Assembly: GCF_003001695.1 (NCBI RefSeq)
Contig: NZ_PVYX01000001.1
Location: forward strand, 372,001-436,000
Direction: 5' to 3'
Length of the DNA: 64,000 bases
DNA from: Flagellimonas meridianipacifica
GTDB lineage: Bacteria > Bacteroidota > Bacteroidia > Flavobacteriales > Flavobacteriaceae
In this document: positions 10,648 through 19,804 of the stretch, one piece after another
How positions within the stretch are numbered: the stretch's first letter is position 1
Layout of the letters: the number at the start of each line of letters is the position of its first letter
Position numbers and translations under genes: made by a program
Notes under the pieces: model-generated
Databases searched by the model: none
What the model saw: only the letters and a program-made list of their open reading frames with translations
What the model was told of the DNA's origin: nothing

Positions 10648-11058
10648 TCATATTAAAAAGACTTGGTCCAGAACATGAATGTCCCTAACCAGAATGGGAG
10701 GTGGATATTCCAAGTGAGGAACCGGTAGTTCTTCAAGAGGAACAAATAAATCGAGATACGAGGTGGAAAAGGCAAAAAGGAAATGCTGTTGCTCCAAGTC
10801 AAAATCCGACCATGTGAGTTTAAGGTCGTCCTGGCCTGTTAAAACAAAAGATTCATCATCGCAACAACCTGGTTTTTCGATATCTTCATCCAACAAAGAA
10901 AGTGCTACCTCCATACCACAATCATCGGCATGGGAGAAAAAAGATATATCCATTACACGCCCCATGCACAAGTGTTTATCCACGCTCCACGAAATTGTGG
11001 AAAGTAGCACCAGCACGGCCATAACTACTGAACAACCCTGTTGCAAAACCTTTTTCAC
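10648..11058 (-). CDS. HYC_CC_PP family protein (GTG start)
   Basis: About 136 residues with an N-terminal hydrophobic segment. The three family motifs are visible: HLC in place of HYC, the Cys pair in PGCCDDE, and a Pro run (YPPPI) near the end. The start is chosen at GTG 11058 because the protein then begins KKVLQQGC followed directly by the signal or TM segment; the longer frame upstream has no such logic. A TATTTTTG box (11070-11063, minus strand) lies only a few bases before the GTG, so the mRNA may be nearly leaderless. It is the first gene of the metal operon, 81 bp before the TonB receptor. The family is Cys-rich and linked to metal operons; the exact role is unknown. Confidence 0.78.
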   Translation of the reverse strand: MKKVLQQGCSVVMAVLVLLSTISWSVDKHLCMGRVMDISFFSHADDCGMEVALSLLDEDIEKPGCCDDESFVLTGQDDLKLTWSDFDLEQQHFLFAFSTSYLDLFVPLEELPVPHLEYPPPILVRDIHVLDQVFLI

Positions 11059-11191
11059 ATCGCAAAAATACAAAATATCACAATTTTGCTTCAACCTAGG
11101 ATTAAAGCTTAACCAAACTTTATGGAACCGTCTTTGAAATTTTTTCGATTTTTGCACGACTATTCTGGACTCTAAACACAAGCAAAACACC

Positions 11192-11641
11192 ATGTTTGAA
11201 GCCTTAAAACCGCAAGTGACAAAAATTCTCTCTCAGGAAGAATCCGTAGAGAACCGTCTTCTATCTGTTTGTGACCTTTTAAAAAAGGAAATCGAGCACT
11301 ATGATTGGGTTGGATTTTATTTTAAAAATGGAGATAAAGAAGAACTAAAACTAGGGCCCTACGTGGGTGAACCTACGGACCATACCATTATCCCCTTTGG
11401 AAAAGGAATTTGCGGACAAGTGGCAGTGAGCAATGAGAATTTTGTGGTGCCAGATGTTGCGGCTCAGGATAACTACATCGCATGTAGCATTACGGTAAAG
11501 TCAGAAATTGTTATTCCGTTGTTCAAGGATGGGGAAAATATTGGTCAAATCGACATAGATTCCAACACACCATACCCCTTTTCAGAAGAAGATGAGCGTT
11601 TTTTGGAATATGTAAATGAGCAAGTAGCTCAAATTCTTTAA
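11192..11641 (+). CDS. GAF domain protein, probable free methionine-(R)-sulfoxide reductase
   Basis: A 149-residue single GAF domain protein, the size of free methionine-R-sulfoxide reductases. The family's cysteines are present in GKGICGQVA and in DNYIACSITV, followed by the conserved SEIVIPLF and IGQIDIDSN strands. Such enzymes reduce free Met-R-sulfoxide in the cytosol using thioredoxin. The gene is divergent from the metal operon and is followed 92 bp later by purH. Other GAF proteins bind small ligands, so the enzymatic call is probable, not certain. Confidence 0.78.
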   Translation: MFEALKPQVTKILSQEESVENRLLSVCDLLKKEIEHYDWVGFYFKNGDKEELKLGPYVGEPTDHTIIPFGKGICGQVAVSNENFVVPDVAAQDNYIACSITVKSEIVIPLFKDGENIGQIDIDSNTPYPFSEEDERFLEYVNEQVAQIL

Positions 11642-11671
11642 AACTACCCTCTTTTTGTTGATAAACGCGCT

Positions 11672-11701
11672 CTGATTTTCATAACAAAAAATTTACTTTT
11701 G
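11672..11701 (+). promoter_or_regulatory. Bacteroidota sigma-A type promoter before purH
   Basis: TACTTTTG at 11694-11701 fits the TAnnTTTG -7 box exactly. CTG at 11672-11674, 19 bp upstream, is a one-base variant of the -33 TTG. The distance to the purH ATG is 32 bp. Confidence 0.45.
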
Positions 11702-11733
11702 TGAGCTTAAGAAATTGATTTTTAAGACACCAC

Positions 11734-13266
11734 ATGAGCACTTCCAAAAAAGCATCAAGCGCCTTAGTTTCAGTATTTCACAAGGACGGCTTGGAACCTA
11801 TTGTTAAAAAACTGCATGAACTTGGCGTGACACTCTACTCTACCGGAGGCACCGAGAAATTCATCAAAGAATTGGGAATTCCCGTAGTCCCTGTTGAAGA
11901 TGTAACAAGCTATCCCTCTATTTTAGGTGGCAGGGTAAAAACATTACATCCAAAGGTCTTTGGTGGTATTCTTAACAGACAGGACCATGAAGGGGATGTG
12001 GCCCAAATGGAAGAATTCGACATTCCGCAATTGGATATTGTCATTGTAGACCTCTATCCTTTTGAAAAAACCGTAGCTAGTGGTGCATCTGAACAAGATA
12101 TCATTGAAAAGATAGACATCGGAGGGATTTCTTTGATTCGAGCCGCGGCCAAAAATTACAAAGATGTACTCTGTGTATCTTCAATGGAAGATTATGAAGA
12201 CTTTTTGAATGTGATTACGGAAGGAAATGGCACCACATCTTTGGAAGACAGAAAACGATACGCCACCAAGGCATTTAATGTTTCCTCCCATTATGATTCG
12301 GCAATTTTCAACTACTTCAACAAAAATCATGAAGTGGCCACCTTAAAAATAAGCGAAACCAAGGGCAAAGTGCTTCGTTATGGTGAGAATCCGCACCAAA
12401 AAGGTTTCTTCTTTGGAGATTTTGAGGCGATGTTTGACAAATTGCATGGCAAAGAACTCTCTTACAACAATCTTCTGGATGTAGATGCGGCTGTCAATCT
12501 TATGGAAGAATTCAAGAATGACGACGCCACATTTGCCATCCTCAAGCATAATAATGCCTGTGGTTTAGCTACCAGAAGTACAATCAAACAGGCTTATGTG
12601 GATGCACTTGCAGGGGACCCTGTTTCGGCTTTTGGAGGAATTTTGATTGCCAATACCGAAATCGATTTGGAAACGGCTGAAGAAATCCATCAGCTTTTCT
12701 GCGAAGTGGTCATCGCTCCTAGTTATTCTGGCGATGCCTTGGAAATCCTTAAGGGCAAGAAAAATCGAATCATTTTGATTCAAAAAGAAACTAATCTTCC
12801 TGAAACCTTGGTTCGAACTTGCCTTAATGGAGCTTTGGTTCAGGAAAAAGATTTTAAAACAGATGTTGAAAATGACCTGGAAGCAGTTACCAACAAAAAA
12901 GCAAGTGCACAAGAAATTGAAGACCTATTGTTCGCTTCCAAGCTTTGTAAACATACAAAAAGCAACACTATAGTATTGGCTAAAAACAAGCAACTTTGTG
13001 CTAGCGGAACCGGGCAAACCTCAAGGGTAGATGCGCTGAATCAAGCCATAAATAAGGCAAATTCCTTCAATTTCGATTTAAATGGGGCCGTTATGGCCAG
13101 TGACGCCTTCTTTCCATTTCCAGATTGTGTAGAGATTGCACACGAAGCTGGAATACGAAGCGTTATACAACCTGGAGGTTCAATCAAAGACCAGTTGAGC
13201 ATCGATTTTTGCAACGAAAATGACATGGCCATGGTTATGACCGGCACACGACATTTTAAGCATTAA
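11734..13266 (+). CDS. purH: Bifunctional AICAR formyltransferase / IMP cyclohydrolase
   Basis: A 510-residue enzyme that catalyses the last two steps of de novo purine synthesis: formylation of AICAR with 10-formyl-THF and ring closure to IMP. The N-terminal IMP cyclohydrolase domain (about 1-190) has the motifs STGGTEKFIKELG and GGRVKTLHPKVFGGIL. The C-terminal transformylase domain has LRYGENPHQKG, LKHNNACGLA and the catalytic-region DAFFPFPDCVEIA. Length and motifs are normal. It stands alone between the GAF gene and mreB with its own promoter-like box; no purine riboswitch was recognised upstream. Confidence 0.97.
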   Translation: MSTSKKASSALVSVFHKDGLEPIVKKLHELGVTLYSTGGTEKFIKELGIPVVPVEDVTSYPSILGGRVKTLHPKVFGGILNRQDHEGDVAQMEEFDIPQLDIVIVDLYPFEKTVASGASEQDIIEKIDIGGISLIRAAAKNYKDVLCVSSMEDYEDFLNVITEGNGTTSLEDRKRYATKAFNVSSHYDSAIFNYFNKNHEVATLKISETKGKVLRYGENPHQKGFFFGDFEAMFDKLHGKELSYNNLLDVDAAVNLMEEFKNDDATFAILKHNNACGLATRSTIKQAYVDALAGDPVSAFGGILIANTEIDLETAEEIHQLFCEVVIAPSYSGDALEILKGKKNRIILIQKETNLPETLVRTCLNGALVQEKDFKTDVENDLEAVTNKKASAQEIEDLLFASKLCKHTKSNTIVLAKNKQLCASGTGQTSRVDALNQAINKANSFNFDLNGAVMASDAFFPFPDCVEIAHEAGIRSVIQPGGSIKDQLSIDFCNENDMAMVMTGTRHFKH

Positions 13267-13321
13267 TTTTAGTACATTAGCCGATAAAATTTACCGTTAA
13301 TCCAAAAAACCAAAGCCTTTT

Positions 13322-14350
13322 ATGGGATTTTTTGATTTCATGACCGAGGAGATTGCTATTGACCTTGGTACTGCAAATACCCTTATCATTCATTTAGATA
13401 AAGTTGTAGTAGACAGCCCCTCCATTGTTGCTCGAGACCGAGTTTCGGGCAAAATAATTGCTGTGGGGCGAGAGGCCAATATGATGCAGGGTAAAACCCA
13501 TGAAAATATCAAGACCATCCGACCCTTGAAAGACGGGGTAATAGCCGACTTCGATGCCTCTGAAAAGATGATCAATATGTTCATCAAAAACATTCCGGCG
13601 TTAAAGAAAAAATGGTTCCCACCTGCCTTGCGTATGGTTATTTGTATTCCGTCTGGTATCACAGAAGTGGAAATGCGTGCAGTTCGCGAATCCGCTGAAC
13701 GGGTGAATGGCAAAGAAGTATACCTTATTCACGAGCCAATGGCGGCAGCTATTGGTATTGGTTTGGACATTATGCAGCCCAAGGGAAACATGATAGTTGA
13801 CATAGGGGGCGGTACTACAGAAATTGCGGTTATCGCACTGGGTGGTATTGTATGTGATAAATCAGTGAAAATTGCGGGTGATGTTTTTACCAATGATATC
13901 ATCTATTACATGCGTACCCAGCACAACCTTTATGTTGGTGAAAGTACTGCCGAAGCTATTAAAATCGAAATTGGCTCCGCTACAGAGGATTTAAAATCCC
14001 CACCAGATGATAAATCCATTCAAGGAAGGGATTTGTTGACTGGAAAACCCAAACAAGTACAAGTTTCATACCGTGAGATAGCCAAAGCATTGGACAAAAG
14101 TATTCTCCGTGTAGAAGATGCTGTAATGGAGACTCTATCACAAACCCCACCTGAGTTGGCAGCAGATATTTACAACACCGGGATTTACTTAGCTGGAGGT
14201 GGCTCGATGCTGAGAGGTTTAGACAGAAGACTCTCTCAAAAAACCGATTTGCCCGTTTATATTGCAGAGGATCCTTTACGGGCTGTTGTTAGAGGTACAG
14301 GTATAGCATTGAAAAATTTGGAGCGGTACAAAAGCATTCTTATAAAATAG
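13322..14350 (+). CDS. mreB: Rod shape-determining protein MreB
   Basis: A 342-residue bacterial actin. The phosphate-1 motif DLGTANTLI is at about residue 14, the phosphate-2 motif VDIGGGTTEIAVI at about 160, and the adenosine motif LAGGGSMLRGLD near 290. MreB filaments lie on the inner face of the membrane and guide the elongation complex of peptidoglycan synthesis. The N-terminal MGFFDFMTEE may act as a membrane-binding segment. It is the first gene of a five-gene elongasome operon (mreB, mreC, mreD, mrdA, rodA). Confidence 0.97.
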   Translation: MGFFDFMTEEIAIDLGTANTLIIHLDKVVVDSPSIVARDRVSGKIIAVGREANMMQGKTHENIKTIRPLKDGVIADFDASEKMINMFIKNIPALKKKWFPPALRMVICIPSGITEVEMRAVRESAERVNGKEVYLIHEPMAAAIGIGLDIMQPKGNMIVDIGGGTTEIAVIALGGIVCDKSVKIAGDVFTNDIIYYMRTQHNLYVGESTAEAIKIEIGSATEDLKSPPDDKSIQGRDLLTGKPKQVQVSYREIAKALDKSILRVEDAVMETLSQTPPELAADIYNTGIYLAGGGSMLRGLDRRLSQKTDLPVYIAEDPLRAVVRGTGIALKNLERYKSILIK

Positions 14351-14412
14351 ACCCGTATTGAACTTTACGTGGGAGAAATACACTTCCACAACTATTCTAA
14401 CCCAACGATTGC

Positions 14413-15228
14413 ATGCAGCGCATCATCAATTTTATACTCAACTATAGAAATTCGTTCCTCTATGGTTTCTTGGCTTTGATTGCGTTGATACTTACTATTC
14501 GTTCACATTCCTACCATCAATCGAGGTTTTTTAACTCTTCAAAATGGATTACCGGAAAAGTGTATGGAAGTGCGGAGAGTGTATCCGGTTATTTTTCCCT
14601 TAGGGAAGAAAATTCAAAATTGGTCCAAGAGAATGAACGTTTAAGGAGGTTGCTTTTCAACTCACCTGATGAAATCCAGCAGACTTTGGATACTACCCAA
14701 CTGGAGTATACGGTTACCAATGCCAAGGTCATCAAAAACAGTTTTTCGTCGCCTAGAAATTATTTGACCATCAGCAAAGGCAGAAATTCCGGGATAGAAC
14801 AAGATATGGGGGTGATAACCACTCGTGGTATTCTGGGCATCGTAGAAAATATCTCATCCAACTTTTCGACTGTACAAAGTGTACTGAACACTAAATCAAA
14901 CATCAATGCCAAAATAAAAAACACGGACTATTTCGGGTCTTTGGTCTGGGATGCCCGTGATTACGATGTAGTGCAGTTGGTGGATATCCCAAGACTTGTT
15001 CCTTTAGTAGTAGGAGACACCATTGTTACCGGTGCCATGTCCAGTATTTTTCCTGAAAACATCCCTATTGGAGTAATCAAAAAGTATGATTTAAATGCTT
15101 CAAAGAGTTTCTATAATATTGATGTTGAACTATTTAATGACATGGCCAATGTCAAGAATGTTTATCTAATCAAAAATAAAAACAGAAGAGAAATCAAGGA
15201 ATTAGAGCAACTGACTACAGATGAATAA
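14413..15228 (+). CDS. mreC: Rod shape-determining protein MreC
   Basis: A 271-residue protein with one N-terminal transmembrane helix (about 12-29), a coiled coil (about 58-78, SLREENSKLVQENERLRR) and a periplasmic beta domain containing the family motif SFSSPRNYLTISKGRNSGI. MreC is the periplasmic scaffold that activates PBP2-RodA. Its last codons overlap the mreD start by 8 bp, a sign of coupled translation. Confidence 0.94.
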   Translation: MQRIINFILNYRNSFLYGFLALIALILTIRSHSYHQSRFFNSSKWITGKVYGSAESVSGYFSLREENSKLVQENERLRRLLFNSPDEIQQTLDTTQLEYTVTNAKVIKNSFSSPRNYLTISKGRNSGIEQDMGVITTRGILGIVENISSNFSTVQSVLNTKSNINAKIKNTDYFGSLVWDARDYDVVQLVDIPRLVPLVVGDTIVTGAMSSIFPENIPIGVIKKYDLNASKSFYNIDVELFNDMANVKNVYLIKNKNRREIKELEQLTTDE

Positions 15229-15727
15229 CGCTGTTTTCTTAAATATTCTACGGTTTGTACTACTTGTTCTTACACAGGTACTGATTTTCAATACCCTTAA
15301 TTTTCTGGATTCCATCAATCCGATGGTCTATGTGATCTTTCTATACTGGTTCCCCATAAAGGGCAATAGAGCCGTTTTTCTTGTTACAGCTTTTTTGTTG
15401 GGTCTAATTATTGACATTTTTTCGGACACCCTAGCACTGCACACATTCGCCACTTTGACTGCCGCTTTTATTAGACCACTAATTATGCGATTCTGTTTTG
15501 GGGTCAACTATGAATTTCAAAACTTTAGTTTTAAGAATACCACGAAGGTTCAACGACTTACCTTTTTGGGTTTCTTGGTACTGGCACATCATTTAATATT
15601 CTTTTCGCTAGAAATTTTAAGTTTATCGCATATCCTCTTAATTTTGAAGAAATTTGTTACCACTAGCTTGGTCACATTTTTCCTATGTGCCATGTTTAGT
15701 TCACTTTTTAGCCCCAAAAGCGAATAA
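15221..15727 (+). CDS. mreD: Rod shape-determining protein MreD
   Basis: A 168-residue polytopic membrane protein with about five hydrophobic helices and the motif LLGLIIDIFSDTLALHTF, typical of Bacteroidota MreD. It joins MreC at the inner membrane in the elongasome. Primary sequence conservation in MreD is weak, so the identification leans on position between mreC and mrdA as well as topology. It overlaps mreC by 8 bp and precedes mrdA by 52 bp. Confidence 0.88.
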   Translation: MNNAVFLNILRFVLLVLTQVLIFNTLNFLDSINPMVYVIFLYWFPIKGNRAVFLVTAFLLGLIIDIFSDTLALHTFATLTAAFIRPLIMRFCFGVNYEFQNFSFKNTTKVQRLTFLGFLVLAHHLIFFSLEILSLSHILLILKKFVTTSLVTFFLCAMFSSLFSPKSE

Positions 15728-15779
15728 ACCCAGCATAATTTCGTTAGAAAAATATAGGGTTATTTATTAGGTCTGACAT

Positions 15780-17648
15780 ATGAAAAAACTATTACTTTCT
15801 TCTGTAGTCATCATCGTTGGTTTTGTTTTCATAAGCCGCTTGTCCTATCTGCAGCTTTTTAGTTTTTCTCCAGATCAAACCCTTGAAGACCCGGCAATAA
15901 AAGCGATTTATGATTATCCGGAAAGAGGATATGTATATGACCGCAATGGAGAGCTCCTTGTAGGGAATCAGCCTGCTTATGATGTGATGGTCATTCCAAG
16001 AGAAGTTCAACCCTTGGACACTTTGGAGTTTTGCCGTTTATTGGGCATTGACAAAGAGGCGTTCATCTCCAAGATGAAAAAGGCAAGAACATATTCTCCA
16101 AGGCTTCCTTCTGTTCTTGTACCTCAGCTTTCCAAGGAAGACTATGCAGGCCTGCAAGAAAAAATGCGGCATTTTGAAGGGTTCTATATCCAAAAGAGAT
16201 CTCTGCGATACTACGCTACCAATAGTGCTGCCAATGTTTTAGGATACATTAGTGAAGTAAACGAAAGGGACCTTCAGAACAATCCATACTATGTAGCAGG
16301 GGAACTGAAGGGACGAACTGGAATTGAGAAACAATATGAAGAAACGCTAAGAGGGCGTAAAGGAGTAAAATATATTCAAAAAGACCGTTTTAATAGAGAT
16401 ATAGGTCCATATAAAGCAGGTAAACTGGATACACTTCCCCAGCAAGGAAAGGAAATTAGGATTACCCTCGATAAAACATTGCAGGAATATGGTGAACGTT
16501 TGATGCATGGTAAAAGAGGGGGCATAGTGGCATTGGAACCTAAAAGTGGTGAAATTTTGGCCATGATTTCCGGACCTACCTATGACCCAGCACTCCTGGT
16601 TGGAAGAGAACGTTCCAGAAATTACACTAAACTTCACTACGACACCATTTCCAAGCCTACGTGGGACCGTTCCATTTTGGCGGAACCATCACCTGGATCA
16701 CCATTCAAAACCTTGAACGCCTTAGTCGCCTTACAGGAAGGTGTAATTGACCCTTCTACCAAATTTAGGTGCTACAATGGGTTTTATGTGGGCGGTACGA
16801 AAAGAGGCTGTCACTGTGGTGGTGGCATGCGAGATATGAATTCTGGAATTTATCAATCCTGTAATGCCTATTTTGCTGGTACATTCAGGAAAATTTATGA
16901 CAAGTATCCAACCACAGATGAAGGGATGGATGTTTGGGTAAAGCATATGAAAAGCTTCGGTTTGGGAGGTTATCTGGGCACCGATTTGCCTACAGGCCGT
17001 CCTGGGCGTATTCCAGACAGAGCTTATTATGATAGAGCATATGGAGATAATAGATGGGCATCATCCTTCATCATTTCCAATTCAATTGGCCAAGGTGAGG
17101 TCGCTGCCACGCCATTGCAATTGGCCAATATGACGGCCGCCATAGCCAACCGCGGCTATTTCTTCACCCCGCATATCATTAAGAGTGTAGGTAATAGTGG
17201 ATCTATTAATCCCAGATTTACCGAACCCAGATATACCACCATTGACAGGAAGCATTTTGAACCCGTAGTTGAAGGTATGGCCAATGTATACAAATATGGA
17301 ACAGCACGTTGGGTTCAAATTCCAGGAATAGAAATTGCGGGAAAAACGGGAACCGTCGAAAACTTTGTCCGCATCAATGGTGAACGAATGCAATTGACAG
17401 ACCACTCCGTTTTTGTAGCTTTTGCTCCCGTGGAGAACCCTAAAATCGCGCTAGCAGTTTATATCGAAAATGGATATTATGGAGCGCGATATGCAGGACA
17501 TATTGCTTCCCTATTAATTGAAAAATATGTGAAGGGAGAAATTACCCGAAAGGATTTGGAAAAAAGAATGTTGGAGAAAACCTTGGAACACGAATACGCC
17601 AAACCGTATAGTGGGGAACCTTTCAAGATAAACGAGTATGTCTGGTAG
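15780..17648 (+). CDS. mrdA: Penicillin-binding protein 2 (elongasome transpeptidase)
   Basis: A 622-residue class B PBP. It has an N-terminal membrane anchor (about 3-20), a pedestal domain with the family motif RGYVYDRNGELL (about 49-60), and a transpeptidase domain with Ser307-x-x-Lys310 (SPFK), Ser360-Cys-Asn362 and the KTG triad in EIAGKTGTVENF. It cross-links new peptidoglycan during cell elongation together with RodA. Its stop overlaps the rodA start by 11 bp. The pocket residue before Thr/Pro-Phe-Lys is Pro (SPFK) where STFK is more usual; this variant also occurs in relatives as far as I know. Confidence 0.95.
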   Translation: MKKLLLSSVVIIVGFVFISRLSYLQLFSFSPDQTLEDPAIKAIYDYPERGYVYDRNGELLVGNQPAYDVMVIPREVQPLDTLEFCRLLGIDKEAFISKMKKARTYSPRLPSVLVPQLSKEDYAGLQEKMRHFEGFYIQKRSLRYYATNSAANVLGYISEVNERDLQNNPYYVAGELKGRTGIEKQYEETLRGRKGVKYIQKDRFNRDIGPYKAGKLDTLPQQGKEIRITLDKTLQEYGERLMHGKRGGIVALEPKSGEILAMISGPTYDPALLVGRERSRNYTKLHYDTISKPTWDRSILAEPSPGSPFKTLNALVALQEGVIDPSTKFRCYNGFYVGGTKRGCHCGGGMRDMNSGIYQSCNAYFAGTFRKIYDKYPTTDEGMDVWVKHMKSFGLGGYLGTDLPTGRPGRIPDRAYYDRAYGDNRWASSFIISNSIGQGEVAATPLQLANMTAAIANRGYFFTPHIIKSVGNSGSINPRFTEPRYTTIDRKHFEPVVEGMANVYKYGTARWVQIPGIEIAGKTGTVENFVRINGERMQLTDHSVFVAFAPVENPKIALAVYIENGYYGARYAGHIASLLIEKYVKGEITRKDLEKRMLEKTLEHEYAKPYSGEPFKINEYVW

Positions 17649-18921
17649 AGGACTGGTTAAGAGGATAGATTGGATTACCGTTTTTTTGTACGCCTTTTTG
17701 GTCTTTATAGGTTGGATCAATATCTATTCCACCACGTTGACCAATCCAGAAGCTTCCATTTTTGACTTTTCCACGCTCTATGGAAAGCAATTGTTCTTCA
17801 TCTTACTCTCTTTAGGGGTAATTGTTTTCGTTCTGTTCGTGGAAACCAGCTTTTTTGAACGCTTTGCTTCTATCTTTTACATTTCATCTTTGGTTCTTTT
17901 AATCGGACTTTTTCTTTTTGGAAAAACCATAGCTGGTGCTACCTCATGGTACGATTTGGGCTTTTTCAACCTGCAACCCTCTGAACTTGCCAAAGTAACC
18001 ACAGCATTGGCATTGGCGAAATACTTGAGCGATATTCAAACCGATATCAGAAACAGAAAACACCAACTCTATGCGGTTCTTATCATCCTTTTGCCAGCAC
18101 TGCTAATCTTACCGCAGCCCGATCCTGGGAGTGCTTTGATTTATTTCTCACTTTTCTTTGTACTGTTCAGGGAAGGATTTCCACTTTACTACTTAGGCAT
18201 TTTAATAATTGTTGTAGTGCTTTTTGCTACTACGCTTATGTTTGGTACCGTTTGGATTGGTATTGGTTTAGGAACTTTAACCGTTCTTACGTTTCTCTTT
18301 AAAAAGAAATCGACCAAAATTCCAATACTGCCTCTTAGCATTGCGCTGGTTGTTGCCATACTCTTTTCACTTTCGGTGAATTTTGTGTATGAAAACATAT
18401 TCGAACAGCGGCACAGAGATCGATTCGCCCTATGGTTGAGCTTGGAAAAAGATGAAAACAAGCTGGAGGAAATCCGAAAAACCATAGGTTACAATACCTA
18501 TCAATCTGAAAAAGCAATTGAATCAGGTGGTTTTTTTGGAAAAGGGTTTTTGGAAGGCACGCGCACTAAAGGAGATTTTGTACCGGAACAACATACGGAC
18601 TATATTTTTAGCTCTGTGGGTGAAGAATGGGGTTTCATGGGAACAACGACCGTGATTATACTATTTTCGCTCTTCTTTCTTAGGTTGATTTATGTGGCAG
18701 AAAGACAGAAAAATGATTTTTATCGCATGTATGGTTATGGGGTAATATCAATTCTGCTGATGCACTATTTCATCAATATTGGAATGGTAATCGGCCTTCT
18801 ACCCACCATTGGAGTACCGCTACCTTTTTTCAGCTATGGTGGGTCAGGGCTAATGTTCTTTACCTTGTTATTGTTTATCTTTCTGAAACTGGATTCTAAT
18901 AGACTTCGTGACGGCATTTAG
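17638..18921 (+). CDS. rodA: RodA, SEDS-family peptidoglycan glycosyltransferase
   Basis: A 427-residue protein with about ten transmembrane helices. SEDS signatures are present: LQPSELAKVTTALALAKYL, QPDPGSALIYF in the middle, and the C-terminal GVPLPFFSYGGSGLM. RodA polymerises lipid II into glycan strands alongside PBP2, whose gene overlaps it by 11 bp. A soluble insertion rich in charged residues (about 255-300) precedes the EQHTDYIFS motif. It is the last gene of the mre operon and converges with the endonuclease gene, overlapping by 4 bp. Confidence 0.95.
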   Translation: MSGRGLVKRIDWITVFLYAFLVFIGWINIYSTTLTNPEASIFDFSTLYGKQLFFILLSLGVIVFVLFVETSFFERFASIFYISSLVLLIGLFLFGKTIAGATSWYDLGFFNLQPSELAKVTTALALAKYLSDIQTDIRNRKHQLYAVLIILLPALLILPQPDPGSALIYFSLFFVLFREGFPLYYLGILIIVVVLFATTLMFGTVWIGIGLGTLTVLTFLFKKKSTKIPILPLSIALVVAILFSLSVNFVYENIFEQRHRDRFALWLSLEKDENKLEEIRKTIGYNTYQSEKAIESGGFFGKGFLEGTRTKGDFVPEQHTDYIFSSVGEEWGFMGTTTVIILFSLFFLRLIYVAERQKNDFYRMYGYGVISILLMHYFINIGMVIGLLPTIGVPLPFFSYGGSGLMFFTLLLFIFLKLDSNRLRDGI

Positions 18922-19727
18922 AACTTCCAATTGGAAAGTTCTACTCTAGATTCCAATTGATTCTGCCAGTCCTTAGGTTGCTCATAAAAGAAATCAATAT
19001 TAGTTTGCCGTTCTATTTCATCCAAGGTAACCACAAAATCCTGTAAGGGTAAATCGCTCTCTTGATTGGGCATAACAAATGAGATTATTTCAACTCCATC
19101 TGCAGTTTCCCGATATATGATTTTATAAAAATATCGAGGCACATCGACATCTTCCTCCCCTATTTCCTCAAGTCCCCTTTCCAGAATCCCTCCGGTGATT
19201 ACCACCAAATCACCATACTTCTTGCACCAATATCGCACTTGCTGTTCCAATCTATTCCAAATTCCTGCATTGAAGTCTCTGTCCTGGGGACTTATATTAC
19301 TTGTATAAAATGTTTCATTATACGCTTGTTCCGAAAACCTACGATCCCCTGCAGGAACCAAATGTCCTCTGTCGTACCCCGAGCCTCTGTAATTACGCCA
19401 ATCAGCAGATTTGGATTTTACTTCCGGGTCTTCAATAAAATAAGGCCTCCTTCTGTCATCATTGGTAAGATGTTCTCTTTTGAGCGAATAGGCAACCCAT
19501 TCTGCTTGTTCATGGGGCTCACTGTAAGAAAATGTGTAATATTCATGACTCACAATATTGCCATAGGTGGAGCTAGGGTAGAGGATATTGTCAATTTTTT
19601 CTTCCTTCTTTGATTTGTCCTTTACTGAATATGTATCAGGAGTATAAAAGTTCTCAAAAAGCCAGAAACCTACAATACAGATAATTAGTAGAAGTGTATA
19701 TACCGTTCTTCTGCTCATAAACCGCAA
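18918..19727 (-). CDS. Membrane-anchored DNA/RNA non-specific endonuclease
   Basis: A 269-residue protein with an N-terminal transmembrane or signal segment (about 7-25) and an ENDO/NUC1-type nuclease domain. The active-site signature DRGHL is followed by FYTSNISPQDRDFNAGIW, giving the catalytic His and the metal-binding Asn and Glu set. It probably acts outside the cytoplasm, degrading nucleic acid for nutrients or defence. An alternative start at the Met of MSRRTVY (19718) is possible. A terminator for the upstream protease gene lies just before it, so it likely has its own promoter. Confidence 0.9.
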   Translation of the reverse strand: MRFMSRRTVYTLLLIICIVGFWLFENFYTPDTYSVKDKSKKEEKIDNILYPSSTYGNIVSHEYYTFSYSEPHEQAEWVAYSLKREHLTNDDRRRPYFIEDPEVKSKSADWRNYRGSGYDRGHLVPAGDRRFSEQAYNETFYTSNISPQDRDFNAGIWNRLEQQVRYWCKKYGDLVVITGGILERGLEEIGEEDVDVPRYFYKIIYRETADGVEIISFVMPNQESDLPLQDFVVTLDEIERQTNIDFFYEQPKDWQNQLESRVELSNWKF

Positions 19728-19754
19728 AGTAGCAAAATGAAATGATTGGCAAAC

Positions 19755-19784
19755 AAAAAACCGACCTCCTTAGGTCGGTTTTTA
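19755..19784 (-). terminator. Rho-independent terminator after the C-terminal processing protease gene
   Basis: AAAAACCGACCT and AGGTCGGTTTTT form a long stem with a short loop, flanked by A and T runs. On the minus strand it follows the protease stop by 20 bp. Confidence 0.85.
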
Positions 19785-19804
19785 AACTCATAGAAGATAG
19801 AATT

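Noticed and set aside
11642..11733. Purine riboswitch before purH
   Set aside because: Only 92 bases with no conserved purine-aptamer elements.
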